In this document: piece by piece, positions 1 to 8,395 of the stretch | Numbering within the stretch: the stretch's first letter is position 1 | How the letters are laid out: each line of letters begins with the position of its first letter | Assembly (NCBI GenBank): GCA_002007315.1 | Contig: LNZQ01000035.1 | Span: forward strand, 1 to 23,004 | Reading direction: 5' to 3' | Length of the DNA stretch: 23,004 bases | DNA from: Epulopiscium sp. Nele67-Bin004 | GTDB lineage: Bacteria; Bacillota_A; Clostridia; Lachnospirales; Cellulosilyticaceae | Position numbers and translations under genes: made by a program | The notes under the pieces: generated by a model | The model's database searches: none | The model's input: the letters and a program-made list of their open reading frames with translations, nothing else | What the model was told of the DNA's origin: nothing

Positions 1-936
1 AGTTTTTTGCCCTCTGAAAAATTTATTCCAGAGTATTTATATTTTTATCTTAAATCTATAAAAGATATACTTGAAAGCAATGCGAGTGGAACTACATTTT
101 TAGAGTTATCGGCAAAAAAGGCATCTTCGGTGGAGTTTCCATTGCCTCCGATTGCTGAGCAACAGCGTATAGTTAATACTCTTGAGTCGCTATTTATTAA
201 GCTTGACCGAGCTAGGGAGATTTTACAAACTATTTTAAAGTCATTTGAGAATAGAAAGTCTGCGATTTTGCACAAGGCGGTTACTGGTGAACTTACTGCT
301 AAATGGAGAGAGGAAAATGGGGTGAGCTTAGATAGTTGGGAGGAGAAAAAATTAGGTGAAATAGCACAATTTATTGGTGGTGGAACTCCATCAAAAAAAG
401 TTTTAGAATATTGGAATGGAGATATTAAATGGGCTAGTGTTAAAGATATAAAAGGTGATTTTTTGATTGATACTGTTGATTATATAACGTTAGATGGATT
501 AAATAATAGTTCGTCAAATAGATGTCAAATTGGAGATTTAATATTAATTACAAGAATATCACCTGGAAAAACGATAATAGCAAAAGATGAAATAGCTATA
601 AACCAAGATTTGAAAATAGTAAAGAGTAATGAGGATAGAAAATTTTTGCATTACTATTTTAAAACGATAGAAGATGAAATTATATCAAAGTCTAGTGGTT
701 CGACAGTATTAGGAATTAAGTTAACTATATTAAATGAAATACAAATCCAACTCCCAACTCTTGAGGAACAAACCGAAATTGTTCGTATATTAGACAAACT
801 ACTAACCAACGAACAACAAGCATATGACCTTTACAATACAATAGAGAAAATCGACCTCATGAAAAAGGCGATTTTAGGCAAGGCATTTAGAGGCAAACTT
901 GGTACAAACGACCCGTTGGAAGAAGCGATTTTATAA
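1..936 (+). CDS. hsdS: Type I restriction-modification specificity subunit HsdS, 5'-truncated by window edge
   Basis: HsdS is the DNA-recognition subunit of type I restriction-modification enzymes. It places two target recognition domains (TRDs) on the bipartite DNA site and holds HsdM and HsdR. The frame is open to base 1, so the start and most of TRD1 lie outside the window. About 311 residues are visible. The end of TRD1 runs into a conserved spacer (LPPIAEQQRIVNTLE, then a long coiled coil ending KAVTGELTAKWREENG). TRD2 follows (from about WEEKKLGEIAQFIGGGTPS), then a second copy of the spacer (LPTLEEQTEIVRILDKLL ... KKAILGKAFRGKL) and a usual HsdS C-terminus. The two LP..EQ..IV blocks are the internal pseudo-repeat of the family. 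TRD2 is visibly more AT-rich than the C-terminal spacer, as expected of exchanged TRDs. hsdM and hsdR would have to lie to the left. It converges on the toxin-antitoxin pair. Family call is firm; specificity cannot be read. Confidence 0.93.
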   Translation, partial: SFLPSEKFIPEYLYFYLKSIKDILESNASGTTFLELSAKKASSVEFPLPPIAEQQRIVNTLESLFIKLDRAREILQTILKSFENRKSAILHKAVTGELTAKWREENGVSLDSWEEKKLGEIAQFIGGGTPSKKVLEYWNGDIKWASVKDIKGDFLIDTVDYITLDGLNNSSSNRCQIGDLILITRISPGKTIIAKDEIAINQDLKIVKSNEDRKFLHYYFKTIEDEIISKSSGSTVLGIKLTILNEIQIQLPTLEEQTEIVRILDKLLTNEQQAYDLYNTIEKIDLMKKAILGKAFRGKLGTNDPLEEAIL

Positions 937-938
937 GT

Positions 939-960
939 CAGAGGCTATGCCTCTGTTTTA
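939..960 (+). terminator. Hairpin terminator between convergent hsdS and toxin gene
   Basis: A perfect 7-bp stem CAGAGGC / GCCTCTG (939-945 and 949-955) has a three-base TAT loop. It is followed on the plus strand by TTTTA and further T-rich sequence, three bases after the hsdS stop. The T-tract makes it a good intrinsic terminator for hsdS. On the minus strand the same stem lies just after the toxin stop at 962 but has only a weak T-tract, so two-way action is possible but less sure. Confidence 0.75.
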
Positions 961-961
961 A

Positions 962-1624
962 TTATTCTTTTAGGTTATTAATGTCTATAAACATAAATTT
1001 ACAACCTCTATCATAATAGGGCAATAAAGGAACTAGTGTATTATTTGCTTGGCTAAAACCTAATTCCTGCTCATAATAATTTATAAGTAACTTATCTTCT
1101 GTATTATCAGCCGCATATAGAAAAAAATATTTACAACCAATTTTACCACTTATCTCTGTTATCATAGGTGTAATAAATTCAACAAAAATATATGCACCTA
1201 TTCCTGTTGGGGGTATATCATTAAAAGTATACTTTTCATTTTTGCAAAAATATGATAATTCTATTGCTGGTATACTTTCAGCAATTGGTATAATATCTAG
1301 CACCTCATTATCCTGATTTTGTGATTTAAACTCCTCTATTTGAGGCTTAACTCCACTACATTTTTTAGATAATTTTTTAGACAACGCAGCGGTTTTAATA
1401 CTAAAGTATAATACTAACTTATCATATTGATCTTTTATTATATAAGTAACATTTTTGTTGTTACATATATCTCCCCATGCTTGAGTTTTTAAGTAATCCG
1501 CTAAATTAGGATTTTTGGTATTTTTAAAAGATTTTATTAATTGTTTATTGTTAATATCATCTGTTAATTTTTCACATCTAAAAATCGGTGTAAGAGGTGT
1601 TTCTTCATTTGATATTTTTTTCAT
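962..1624 (-). CDS. GNAT-fold acetyltransferase-like protein, probable toxin of a Panacea toxin-antitoxin pair
   Basis: A 220-residue protein with a probable GNAT core in its second half. A beta-strand (IPAIELSYFCKN, about 118-129) leads into PPTGIGAYIF (138-147), which fits the GNAT acetyl-CoA pyrophosphate loop and following helix. Next comes a strand (KYFFLYAA, 165-172) and the late-GNAT motif LINYYEQELGF (180-190). The N-terminal ~110 residues are longer than in TacT/AtaT-type GNAT toxins (about 160-175 residues) and hold no motif I recognise. The gene starts 18 bases after the stop of the Panacea antitoxin gene, behind GGGG-N8-ATG, so the two are almost surely one operon. Panacea antitoxins pair with many unrelated toxin domains, so a toxin role is inferred from this partner. 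GNAT toxins usually acetylate aminoacyl-tRNA, but the target here is unknown. A housekeeping acetyltransferase is the main alternative. Confidence 0.65.
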   Translation of the reverse strand: MKKISNEETPLTPIFRCEKLTDDINNKQLIKSFKNTKNPNLADYLKTQAWGDICNNKNVTYIIKDQYDKLVLYFSIKTAALSKKLSKKCSGVKPQIEEFKSQNQDNEVLDIIPIAESIPAIELSYFCKNEKYTFNDIPPTGIGAYIFVEFITPMITEISGKIGCKYFFLYAADNTEDKLLINYYEQELGFSQANNTLVPLLPYYDRGCKFMFIDINNLKE

Positions 1625-1642
1625 CTATCTATCCCCTTTTTG

Positions 1643-2242
1643 CTACTTTTTAAACTGGTTTAAAAACCTGCTTTTTATCTGCTTATGTTGCTTATTAATG
1701 TCAATTGCTGGTTCTATTTTGCTTAGTTCCTCTTCAGCTTCATCAGTTAGAATAATTTGATATTTTTGAAATTCCTTTTCGCCAGATTGAGCTAAAAATC
1801 TTCTTCTCGCTTTCATTTTATTTGCGTCAATTCTAATATTCTCTAACAACATAGGACGATCACCATTTTCCCCATCTGGTAATCCTACCCTAGCTCTTTT
1901 CCAAGACTCTTCAGCATGTGTAATTCGACTTAAAGACCAAGAATTTTTGTCGGCATAACTATCTATTACCTTATTTATTATGAGCTTGCTATTCTCATTT
2001 AACTTAACTGGTATCTTATTTTGTTGCAACAACTGTTCTTTATCTTTAAATACTTTCCTCACTTTTAGTAACACAGGTCCAAATTTCCAAGCCTCAAATT
2101 CTTCTTCAAACAAAGGTTTGTCATATTGAATCAACGATTCTTTTTGTACAAAATATAGTAACTTATGCAATTTCATTTCATCTTCTTTTACATCATCTCT
2201 TTTATTAATTATATACTGTGCAACTTCAAGTATGTTTTCCAT
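1643..2242 (-). CDS. Panacea (SocA/DUF4065-like) domain antitoxin
   Basis: A 199-residue protein with the hallmark blocks of the Panacea/SocA-like domain: MKLHKLLYFVQ (23-33), then FEAWKFGPVLLKVRKVF (49-65) with the usual W.(F/Y)GPV element. Proteins of this family act as antitoxins that directly neutralise their partner toxin, and the same domain is found next to many different toxin folds. Residues from about 130 to the end (KARRRFLAQ ... IKSRFLNQFKK) form a basic, helical extension that could contact the toxin or bind operator DNA. The ATG is preceded by AAAGGAG about ten bases away, and a strong promoter lies just upstream. It is the first gene of a two-gene operon with the GNAT-like gene. 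The family call is strong; the antitoxin role is inferred from family and gene order. Confidence 0.85.
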   Translation of the reverse strand: MENILEVAQYIINKRDDVKEDEMKLHKLLYFVQKESLIQYDKPLFEEEFEAWKFGPVLLKVRKVFKDKEQLLQQNKIPVKLNENSKLIINKVIDSYADKNSWSLSRITHAEESWKRARVGLPDGENGDRPMLLENIRIDANKMKARRRFLAQSGEKEFQKYQIILTDEAEEELSKIEPAIDINKQHKQIKSRFLNQFKK

Positions 2243-2267
2243 TTTAAATCTACTCCTTTTAATTATA

Positions 2268-2296
2268 ATTATAACCTATACTAATAATATTGCCAA
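2268..2296 (-). promoter_or_regulatory. Sigma-A promoter of the toxin-antitoxin operon
   Basis: On the minus strand TTGGCA (2291-2296) and TATAAT (2268-2273) are separated by 17 bases. That gives a 5/6 -35 box, a perfect -10 box and ideal spacing. A start near 2261 gives a leader of only about 20 bases that carries the AAAGGAG ribosome binding site. A second overlapping TATAAT lies a few bases further on. The module therefore has its own promoter and need not depend on read-through from the glycan operon. Confidence 0.8.
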
Positions 2297-2334
2297 TATG
2301 TAATAACTATATAACAAAAAAGGTACACATGTAT

Positions 2335-2353
2335 GGGCGATTATTGGTCGCCC
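2335..2353. repeat. 19-bp GGGCGR-N7-YCGCCC hairpin (copy 1)
   Basis: GGGCGATTATTGGTCGCCC on the plus strand forms a 6-bp GC-rich stem with a 7-base loop, ten bases after the UDP-glucose dehydrogenase stop. No T-tract follows directly on the minus strand; a run of T begins about 15 bases later. It may help end the glycan operon. It resembles the hairpin at 20503-20521 in length, stem and loop, so it is listed as a repeat, not as a proven terminator. Confidence 0.7.
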
Positions 2354-2363
2354 GCATTTATTC

Positions 2364-3530
2364 CTAATCTCTTGAAAATAAATCTCTAGTATACACTTTA
2401 TCTGCAACATCAGCAATATCTTCTGCAAGTCTATTTGACACGATAACATCACTTATAGTCTTAAACTCCTCCAAGTCTTTTACAACTCTCGAATTAAAAA
2501 ACTTCTCCTCCTCAAGCGTTGGCTCATACACAACAACTTCTATTCCGTGTGCTTTAAGCCTACGCATAATCCCCTGTATAGACGACGCCCTAAAATTGTC
2601 CGAATTAGTTTTCATAGTCAGACGATATACCCCCACAATTTTTGGATTCATCTTAATAATTTGCTCTGCTATATGGTCTTTGCGTGTGCTATTTGCCTCA
2701 ACAATCGCATTTATAATATTGTTTGGAACATCCGCATAATTTGCCCTAAGCTGTTTCGTATCTTTTGGCAAACAATATCCACCATACCCAAATGACGGAT
2801 TATTGTAATGCATTCCAATACGTGGGTCAAGCCCAACCCCCTCAATAATTTGCTTTGTGTCAAGTCCTCTAAGCTCTGCATACGTATCAAGCTCATTAAA
2901 ATATGCAACTCTTAACGCTAAATACGTATTTGAAAACAATTTTACAGCTTCAGCCTCAGTTGAATTTGTAAACAACATAGGCACATCTTGCTTTATAGCC
3001 CCTTGCTTTAAAAGCTCTGCAAACTGTTTTGCACGTTCAGACTTTTCCCCGACTATAATTCTTGACGGATACAAATTGTCATACAACGCTTTTCCCTCTC
3101 TCAAAAACTCTGGCGAAAATATAATGTTGTCTGTGTCAAACATTTTTTTAACTTTTTCGGTGTATCCAACTGGCACTGTCGATTTTATTATCATTATTGC
3201 CTCTGGATTTATCATCAACACATTTGCAATAACAGCTTCAACAGTTCGTGTATTAAAATAATTTTTATCTACATCATAATTAGTTGGTGTTGAAATAACG
3301 ACGTAGTCCGCATCTTGATAAGCCTCATACATATCCGTTGTAGCAACCAAATTCAATGGTTCATTAGCCAAATAATATTCAATCTCGGTGTCAACTATTG
3401 GCGAAATTCGGTTATTAATCATATCCACTTTACTCGCCACAATATCTACTGCAACTACTTCGTTATGTTTTGCTAAAAGTATCGCATTTGAAAGTCCAAC
3501 GTATCCAGTTCCTGCTATTGCTATTTTCAC
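2364..3530 (-). CDS. ugd: UDP-glucose 6-dehydrogenase
   Basis: Oxidises UDP-glucose to UDP-glucuronate with two NAD+ in the cytosol, supplying acidic sugar for surface glycans. It is 388 residues, the normal length for the short bacterial form. The N-terminal Rossmann motif is GTGYVGL (7-13) with D29 at the end of strand 2. The middle helix holds [17 protein letters not shown] (192-208) with K197, and the catalytic block is [12 protein letters not shown] (248-259) with catalytic C253. All family residues are in place. The start is GTG, directly abutting the TAA of the upstream glycosyltransferase, with GGGGGAGAG as binding site, so the two are translationally coupled. It is the last gene of the downstream half of the glycan locus. 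UDP-mannosaminuronate and GDP-mannose dehydrogenases are related, but the short form and YCLPKD pattern favour UDP-glucose. Confidence 0.9.
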   Translation of the reverse strand: MKIAIAGTGYVGLSNAILLAKHNEVVAVDIVASKVDMINNRISPIVDTEIEYYLANEPLNLVATTDMYEAYQDADYVVISTPTNYDVDKNYFNTRTVEAVIANVLMINPEAIMIIKSTVPVGYTEKVKKMFDTDNIIFSPEFLREGKALYDNLYPSRIIVGEKSERAKQFAELLKQGAIKQDVPMLFTNSTEAEAVKLFSNTYLALRVAYFNELDTYAELRGLDTKQIIEGVGLDPRIGMHYNNPSFGYGGYCLPKDTKQLRANYADVPNNIINAIVEANSTRKDHIAEQIIKMNPKIVGVYRLTMKTNSDNFRASSIQGIMRRLKAHGIEVVVYEPTLEEEKFFNSRVVKDLEEFKTISDVIVSNRLAEDIADVADKVYTRDLFSRD

Positions 3531-4520
3531 TTACTCTCCCCCGTCCTCATTTTTATATAGATGCACAACTTTTTGGTCTTGGGACTTATATTCTGATTTT
3601 TTGACTCTGTACAACAGCTCATCGCCAATTTTCCTTAACGCAGATATTCCATCGGCAAGCATACCAAAAAATATGGACTGTACCCCAATAATTATAAATA
3701 TCGCACTTAATATTAACGACTGCACGTGTCCTGCTCCGCCAAACGTTATATAGTCAACTAAAAACGAACCCCCAATAGCTAAGCCAGCCAATATAAACAA
3801 TATGCCTACCATACAAAACAGCCTCAAAGCGTGATGCATAGCGTACGTTCTTGTAATAGTAATTGCCGATTTTCGTATGTACCCCCACATACTACTAAAC
3901 AGACGAGAATCACGCAATTTTTCATTTGTGCTTATCGGTACATTTTTTATTGCAAGCTTTTTATTTCCAGCATCAATTATAGTTTCAAGCGTATAAGTAT
4001 ACTCAGATATAACATTTAGCTTCATAGCCGCATCACGACTATATGCCCGAAATCCACTTGTTGTGTCAGAAACTTCTGTATTGGACGCTTTTCTAACGAC
4101 GTTGCTCCCCAATTTTTGTAACTTCTTTTTGAGTGGTGAAAAATGTCCAATACTATCTGTTTCTCTATCACCAATAACAATTTCAGCCTCACCATCAATT
4201 ATAGGACGAACAAGTTTTTCAATATCATGTCCGTTGTATTGATTGTCACCATCAGTGTTAACGATAATATCAGCCCCAAGACTTAAACAAGCGTGAATAC
4301 CAGACATAAACCCTTTTGCAAGCCCCCTATTGTTTGGCATATCAACGATATAATGTATACCAAGCTCCTTTGCAACTTCCACAGTTCGGTCACGACTTCC
4401 GTCGTTAATAATTAAATACTCAATCGTATCTATACCATCTATTTCTTTTGGCAAATCAGCAAAAGTTATCGGAAGTGTTTGTTCCTCGTTATAACATGGA
4501 ATTTGAATTATTAGTTTCAT
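3531..4520 (-). CDS. Polyprenyl-phosphate glycosyltransferase, family 2 (Dpm/GtrB-like)
   Basis: Likely moves a sugar from a nucleotide donor onto polyprenyl phosphate at the inner membrane face, making a donor for GT-C enzymes outside. The N-terminal GT-A domain (1 to about 215) has the GT2 opening IIQIPCYNEEQTLP (4-17), INDGSRDRT (38-46) and the metal-binding motif NTDGDNQ (88-94, D90/D92). TSGFRAYSRDAA follows at about 153-164, typical of DPM1-like enzymes. Two hydrophobic helices follow (about 232-252 and 267-290), then a charged cytosolic tail ending KNEDGGE. The family normally shows this GT-A plus two-helix layout (GtrB, PglS-like). It sits between a GT-C-like gene and ugd with tight spacing, so it probably charges lipid with the sugar used by the GT-C-like proteins next door. 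Which sugar cannot be told. Confidence 0.85.
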   Translation of the reverse strand: MKLIIQIPCYNEEQTLPITFADLPKEIDGIDTIEYLIINDGSRDRTVEVAKELGIHYIVDMPNNRGLAKGFMSGIHACLSLGADIIVNTDGDNQYNGHDIEKLVRPIIDGEAEIVIGDRETDSIGHFSPLKKKLQKLGSNVVRKASNTEVSDTTSGFRAYSRDAAMKLNVISEYTYTLETIIDAGNKKLAIKNVPISTNEKLRDSRLFSSMWGYIRKSAITITRTYAMHHALRLFCMVGILFILAGLAIGGSFLVDYITFGGAGHVQSLILSAIFIIIGVQSIFFGMLADGISALRKIGDELLYRVKKSEYKSQDQKVVHLYKNEDGGE

Positions 4521-4538
4521 ATCGAATTCCCCCTCCCA

Positions 4539-5825
4539 TTAATACAAATAATTTTCGTAATTAAGCAAAAAGTAAATATAATTTTCGTATATTAGCAAGG
4601 AAATAAGTGCCCATGTAACTATAGGTTTTTGTTTAAAAATCTTTAACTTACAAATACAAAATGCAATCGCTGGCAAAGCACATAAATAATATCTTGATTG
4701 AACGTTACCCAAGTAGCCACGGTCTATAAAACTGCTGTGTGCCACATAAAATTGATATAAAACTGCCACTCCAACTGCCACGTAAAAGCTACATTCAACT
4801 ATATTTTCTTTTTTAAACATTTTCCCTAAATGAATCACTGGTAAAACCATTATAACTTTTAGAGCTATTCCGCTAAGTCGACTCTCTGTTTTTAACATGT
4901 GAATATGTGACGCAATTCCTGTCCAAGTCTTAATAAATTGAGTTTTAAAATGACGTATATATTGCAAAAAATTAAAACTAATTCTATTTTCTTCAGGAAC
5001 ATAAAAACCAGTTGTAAGCATATAATCATAATTTAGTATAGATAACGTTGGCTGAACCGTTCCATACGTTATAAATACATTTGCAAAATATACAAATGCA
5101 CCAATGTATAGTGGCAAAGTTATCAAAAAATATTTATTTAACACTATAGACAAATTTCTATCTTGATACAACATATATCCAAACACTAATATACATGCAA
5201 TTGCAACAACAAGCCCTCCTGTTAATTTTGTTAATACGCTACCACACACACCAACAGCAAGTAGTGCAAATGTTTTCATATCTTGCTTATTTTCTGTAAG
5301 CCTAATCAGTGCAAGTAACGTAACATTTACAAATAAAAATACAAGCGAATCGTTAGTTACACCCGAGCTGTTGTATGCCATCATCGGTACTGACGTAACA
5401 ATTGTTGCATATAGCAAATGTATTAAGTTGCCACTAAGCCGTGAGTATCCGATATAAAATGCAAACAACAGCCCGCATATAGCAATCAGTTGTGATGTGT
5501 CTCTAAGTGCATTTACATTTACAAAAATTTCACCATCAACACTGTTAATACCTGGGCTTAACCTCATAAGTTGATAATACAACGGCGGGTGTCCTAAATA
5601 ATTTGTTCCTGTGTCACTAAATGTAAATTGATTATTTTCATCTATTGTGCCTATCATTGGCATTTCATAAAAATTAGGTATCAGTGTATTTTCTTGTTCC
5701 AAATAAGCAATGTATGCTATATGAACTGATTCATCTGCAAACCCACCAACTTTATATTGGTACAAATCCATCATCAACACAAAAAATATAAGCGTTAATC
5801 CATAGATTGCTACCCTTTTATCCAT
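4539..5825 (-). CDS. GT-C-type membrane glycosyltransferase (GT39/ArnT-like)
   Basis: A 428-residue polytopic protein with about ten hydrophobic segments. After the first membrane helix comes GGFADESVHIAYIA (27-40), with the acidic pair D31/E32 expected of the catalytic loop 1 of GT-C enzymes. Further on is LGHPPLYYQLM, matching the HPP/KPP motif of PMT/ArnT-like transferases (GT39/GT83). Such enzymes use polyprenyl-phosphate sugars outside the membrane. The Dpm-like gene 18 bases downstream would supply that donor. Its ATG overlaps the end of the preceding gene by 16 bases. A specific acceptor cannot be named. Similarity to oligosaccharide polymerases is possible but the DE plus HPP pattern favours a transferase. 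Confidence 0.75.
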   Translation of the reverse strand: MDKRVAIYGLTLIFFVLMMDLYQYKVGGFADESVHIAYIAYLEQENTLIPNFYEMPMIGTIDENNQFTFSDTGTNYLGHPPLYYQLMRLSPGINSVDGEIFVNVNALRDTSQLIAICGLLFAFYIGYSRLSGNLIHLLYATIVTSVPMMAYNSSGVTNDSLVFLFVNVTLLALIRLTENKQDMKTFALLAVGVCGSVLTKLTGGLVVAIACILVFGYMLYQDRNLSIVLNKYFLITLPLYIGAFVYFANVFITYGTVQPTLSILNYDYMLTTGFYVPEENRISFNFLQYIRHFKTQFIKTWTGIASHIHMLKTESRLSGIALKVIMVLPVIHLGKMFKKENIVECSFYVAVGVAVLYQFYVAHSSFIDRGYLGNVQSRYYLCALPAIAFCICKLKIFKQKPIVTWALISLLIYENYIYFLLNYENYLY

Positions 5826-7483
5826 CTAACCCTCTCCTTATACACAGTGTGACAATATCCAATAGACAGCAAATTAAACATTTGTAGCAAAGGATATGCC
5901 CCTGCCATATAGCTGTTTCGTAAATCGCTGTTCCAAGCTTCCATATAGTTCATAGACACCCCACCAATAAGAACACACATACTTCCCAAAATTCCAGTTA
6001 TAATGCAAAACACCTCAAAATCTATGCCATATTTGCGATTTCTAATTAAATAAACAAATATAGCTGCGTAACAGGCTATTGCCATAACAAATATCATTGT
6101 TCCAGACCACTTATATAATTTCATGATGTTATTTGCAATATCAATTTCTCCTATATCATCAACGTCTGCAGTATCTGGCAATCTTACTACACCGTTAGTC
6201 ATACCGTCCATTTTTGCTAGTTGTTCATACGTTCCTGAGCTACCTGCTTGTGAAGTATAAAGTTTTTCATAAGTTACAACCCAATCCAAACTTTCAAAAA
6301 ACGTCTTAAAAAGTAGCGGTAAATCTTCAGTTTTTAGTGGTTTTGCAAGAGACGAAATAACTAGCCCTCTATCTTCATCTTTTTCAAGTTTGCCTGTTTT
6401 AAAAGCTACATCAAGCTCATAGTTTACTTGTTTATAAAAACTTTCAGCATATGCAGCGTCTGAATAAAGTCCTATATACATACCTGCGTCCCTAAGCGCC
6501 CACATTATATAGTCTTTTTCAATTTCAGTTCCATTGTCTAAATTCATTCCGTGCACTGGCCAATAACCGTATTCGTATATATAATCCATCGGCTCTTTTA
6601 AATACTCAAATGTTGAACTAGCCTCATAAATTTTTTCAAGCGTTGACCTGTTTACCCACACGTAAGGTATATCTTCATCTTGTTTTACCATATAAATGTT
6701 GCTTATCATATCAGCAAACTCCGAATTAGTTAACTCACTTGTTGTATATAGTCCATATTCTTCAAGATTTTTTGATGATATCAAATGTCTTGTTCCTGAT
6801 ACTAACACAAGCGGTATTAAGCTTAACGCAACTCTAGTGATAACCTCTTTCTTTGAAAGCTTTTTCATATATAGTTTTAATACTATCAAACAAAAAATCC
6901 CTCCAATGAACGGTGCGATCCAAATAGAGTCCTCTCTTATAAACCAAAAAAATGATAACACTAATCCAGCTAATACTGATAAACAACTATATTTTTTTAT
7001 ATCGCCAGCACAGTTCAAATACATTGCGACAAATAATGCTACAACCCAAATCACTGTTGTTGGAACAATTGACATTCTATACACACGTTGATATGCTTGA
7101 AGATCCATAATAATTGGAGAAAATAGCATAAACACATACATAAAATATAACCAATTTTTGTTTACTAACTTTTTAATTACACTCAAAAACGTAATTATCC
7201 CCAAAATGTATAAAGAATTAAGTGCAATTGGGTAAGAAATATTTAAACCTTTTATTGTAGATAAAAACATAGGAAAACTAATATTTTTTATCAGTGTAGT
7301 ATAATCATAAGCACCTAACCAATTTCCATTGCGAAGTTCCACCGATAAATTTACAAGAAGTGCATCATCTAGTGCTGAATTTCCACTTAATGCGATTGGT
7401 AACCCAGTTATTAACCACATTTGAAACAAAGTTAAACAAATTAACAACGTATAAATTATAATATCTGATCTTTTTGCTCTCAT
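5810..7483 (-). CDS. Large polytopic membrane protein, possible GT-C-like glycosyltransferase
   Basis: A 557-residue membrane protein that I cannot place in a named family. The N-terminal ~235 residues hold one helix at 10-30, then an outside loop with SALDDALLVNLSVELRNGNW (36-55), then several more helices. The D39/D40 pair just after helix 1 is where GT-C enzymes keep their catalytic acid, and RNGNW plus a following YD element also recalls them. A long soluble segment (about 240-450) rich in D, E and Y follows, which should be extracytoplasmic. Three C-terminal helices (about 455-545) end in a basic tail. Start ATG overlaps the stop of the upstream MprF-like gene (ATGA), so they are coupled. 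It may be a GT-C glycosyltransferase or a membrane protein that presents the acceptor. The large soluble segment is the feature to examine. Confidence 0.55.
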   Translation of the reverse strand: MRAKRSDIIIYTLLICLTLFQMWLITGLPIALSGNSALDDALLVNLSVELRNGNWLGAYDYTTLIKNISFPMFLSTIKGLNISYPIALNSLYILGIITFLSVIKKLVNKNWLYFMYVFMLFSPIIMDLQAYQRVYRMSIVPTTVIWVVALFVAMYLNCAGDIKKYSCLSVLAGLVLSFFWFIREDSIWIAPFIGGIFCLIVLKLYMKKLSKKEVITRVALSLIPLVLVSGTRHLISSKNLEEYGLYTTSELTNSEFADMISNIYMVKQDEDIPYVWVNRSTLEKIYEASSTFEYLKEPMDYIYEYGYWPVHGMNLDNGTEIEKDYIMWALRDAGMYIGLYSDAAYAESFYKQVNYELDVAFKTGKLEKDEDRGLVISSLAKPLKTEDLPLLFKTFFESLDWVVTYEKLYTSQAGSSGTYEQLAKMDGMTNGVVRLPDTADVDDIGEIDIANNIMKLYKWSGTMIFVMAIACYAAIFVYLIRNRKYGIDFEVFCIITGILGSMCVLIGGVSMNYMEAWNSDLRNSYMAGAYPLLQMFNLLSIGYCHTVYKERVRWIKG

Positions 7484-8349
7484 GACAACCTCCTAACTTT
7501 TGTTAATGCAAAAGCAACTATTTCAGCAATAATGTTAAAAACTCGGTGAATTATAGTAGTAGCGACGACAGTTTCTACAGATATGCCTATCATCGGGAGC
7601 AAAAATATAAGTATACTTTCCCTAACTCCAATCCCCCCAGGAGCACCAGGCATAACAAACCCTATCGTCCACGCCAGCATATAAATACCTATAATATCAG
7701 TTGACATTTCGCCAATTACAAATAAAAAAGTCATTGCTGTTACAAGTTGCATAATACAATTTTTAGTAAAAACTCTCCATAACTCATAAAAGTTGTTTTT
7801 TATAACATGAAGCACAGGCAAAAATATATTTTTTTTGATATAAATAACAGATAAAGCTACAACTCCCAAAATACATATCGCTACAATGTACGGCACTTCT
7901 ATATACGAAGTAACGTTTAACAAATAGTCGTACCCAAACAATAAAGCTACTGTTATCCCACCAAATAAAATTATTAAAATTTCTAGTATCGTACTTATTC
8001 CTATATTAAATTGGGAAATCCCATATTTTGTAGCCATAACGTTCCTGCCGACAAAATGCATTACATTTCCGGGCAAATATTTTCCTAAGTTTGATACAAC
8101 GTAAATATTTACAATATGTGCTTTATCAATTTTACTATTAAAAATTTTAACTATGTTATAGTACAAACTTCCTTTGTACCAAACTGTGCCCGCATAAATC
8201 ACTATTACAAGAGTGTACCAAACCCAATTTATCGGATTGTTTAAATATTCACCCCAGTTAATTTCAGCAGATAAAATTGTTGTGCATATAAAATAAAAAC
8301 ATAAAACTAATATTAAATTTCCTAATATGTTAATTATCTTTTTTTGCAT
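7480..8349 (-). CDS. MprF/AglD-type integral membrane protein (UPF0104, lysylphosphatidylglycerol synthase TM region)
   Basis: A 289-residue protein with about seven or eight membrane helices and no soluble domain. Two signature blocks identify the family: NLGKYLPGNVMHFVGR (87-102) and MPGAPGGIGVRESILIF (233-249). In MprF this region flips aminoacylated phospholipid. Stand-alone members near glycan genes, such as those beside Dpm-like transferases, are thought to move polyprenyl-phosphate-linked sugars or related lipids across the membrane. Here it heads a run with two GT-C-like genes, a Dpm-like transferase and ugd, which supports a flippase or lipid-carrier role. It is the first gene after a 192-bp palindrome-rich gap, so it may begin a separate transcript. 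The ATG has a weakly spaced GGGGTGAT upstream. Flippase activity is inferred. Confidence 0.8.
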   Translation of the reverse strand: MQKKIINILGNLILVLCFYFICTTILSAEINWGEYLNNPINWVWYTLVIVIYAGTVWYKGSLYYNIVKIFNSKIDKAHIVNIYVVSNLGKYLPGNVMHFVGRNVMATKYGISQFNIGISTILEILIILFGGITVALLFGYDYLLNVTSYIEVPYIVAICILGVVALSVIYIKKNIFLPVLHVIKNNFYELWRVFTKNCIMQLVTAMTFLFVIGEMSTDIIGIYMLAWTIGFVMPGAPGGIGVRESILIFLLPMIGISVETVVATTIIHRVFNIIAEIVAFALTKVRRLS

Positions 8350-8395
8350 AAAGCCACATCACCCCTAAAAATACGATCAGCGTGTCTCCGCAACA

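Noticed and set aside
2857..3261. 134-residue plus-strand frame inside ugd
   Set aside because: Antisense shadow of a fully conserved enzyme; no binding site and no recognisable motif.
6696..7091. 131-residue plus-strand frame opposite the 557-residue membrane protein
   Set aside because: Antisense to membrane helices of a coupled operon gene; no support for expression.
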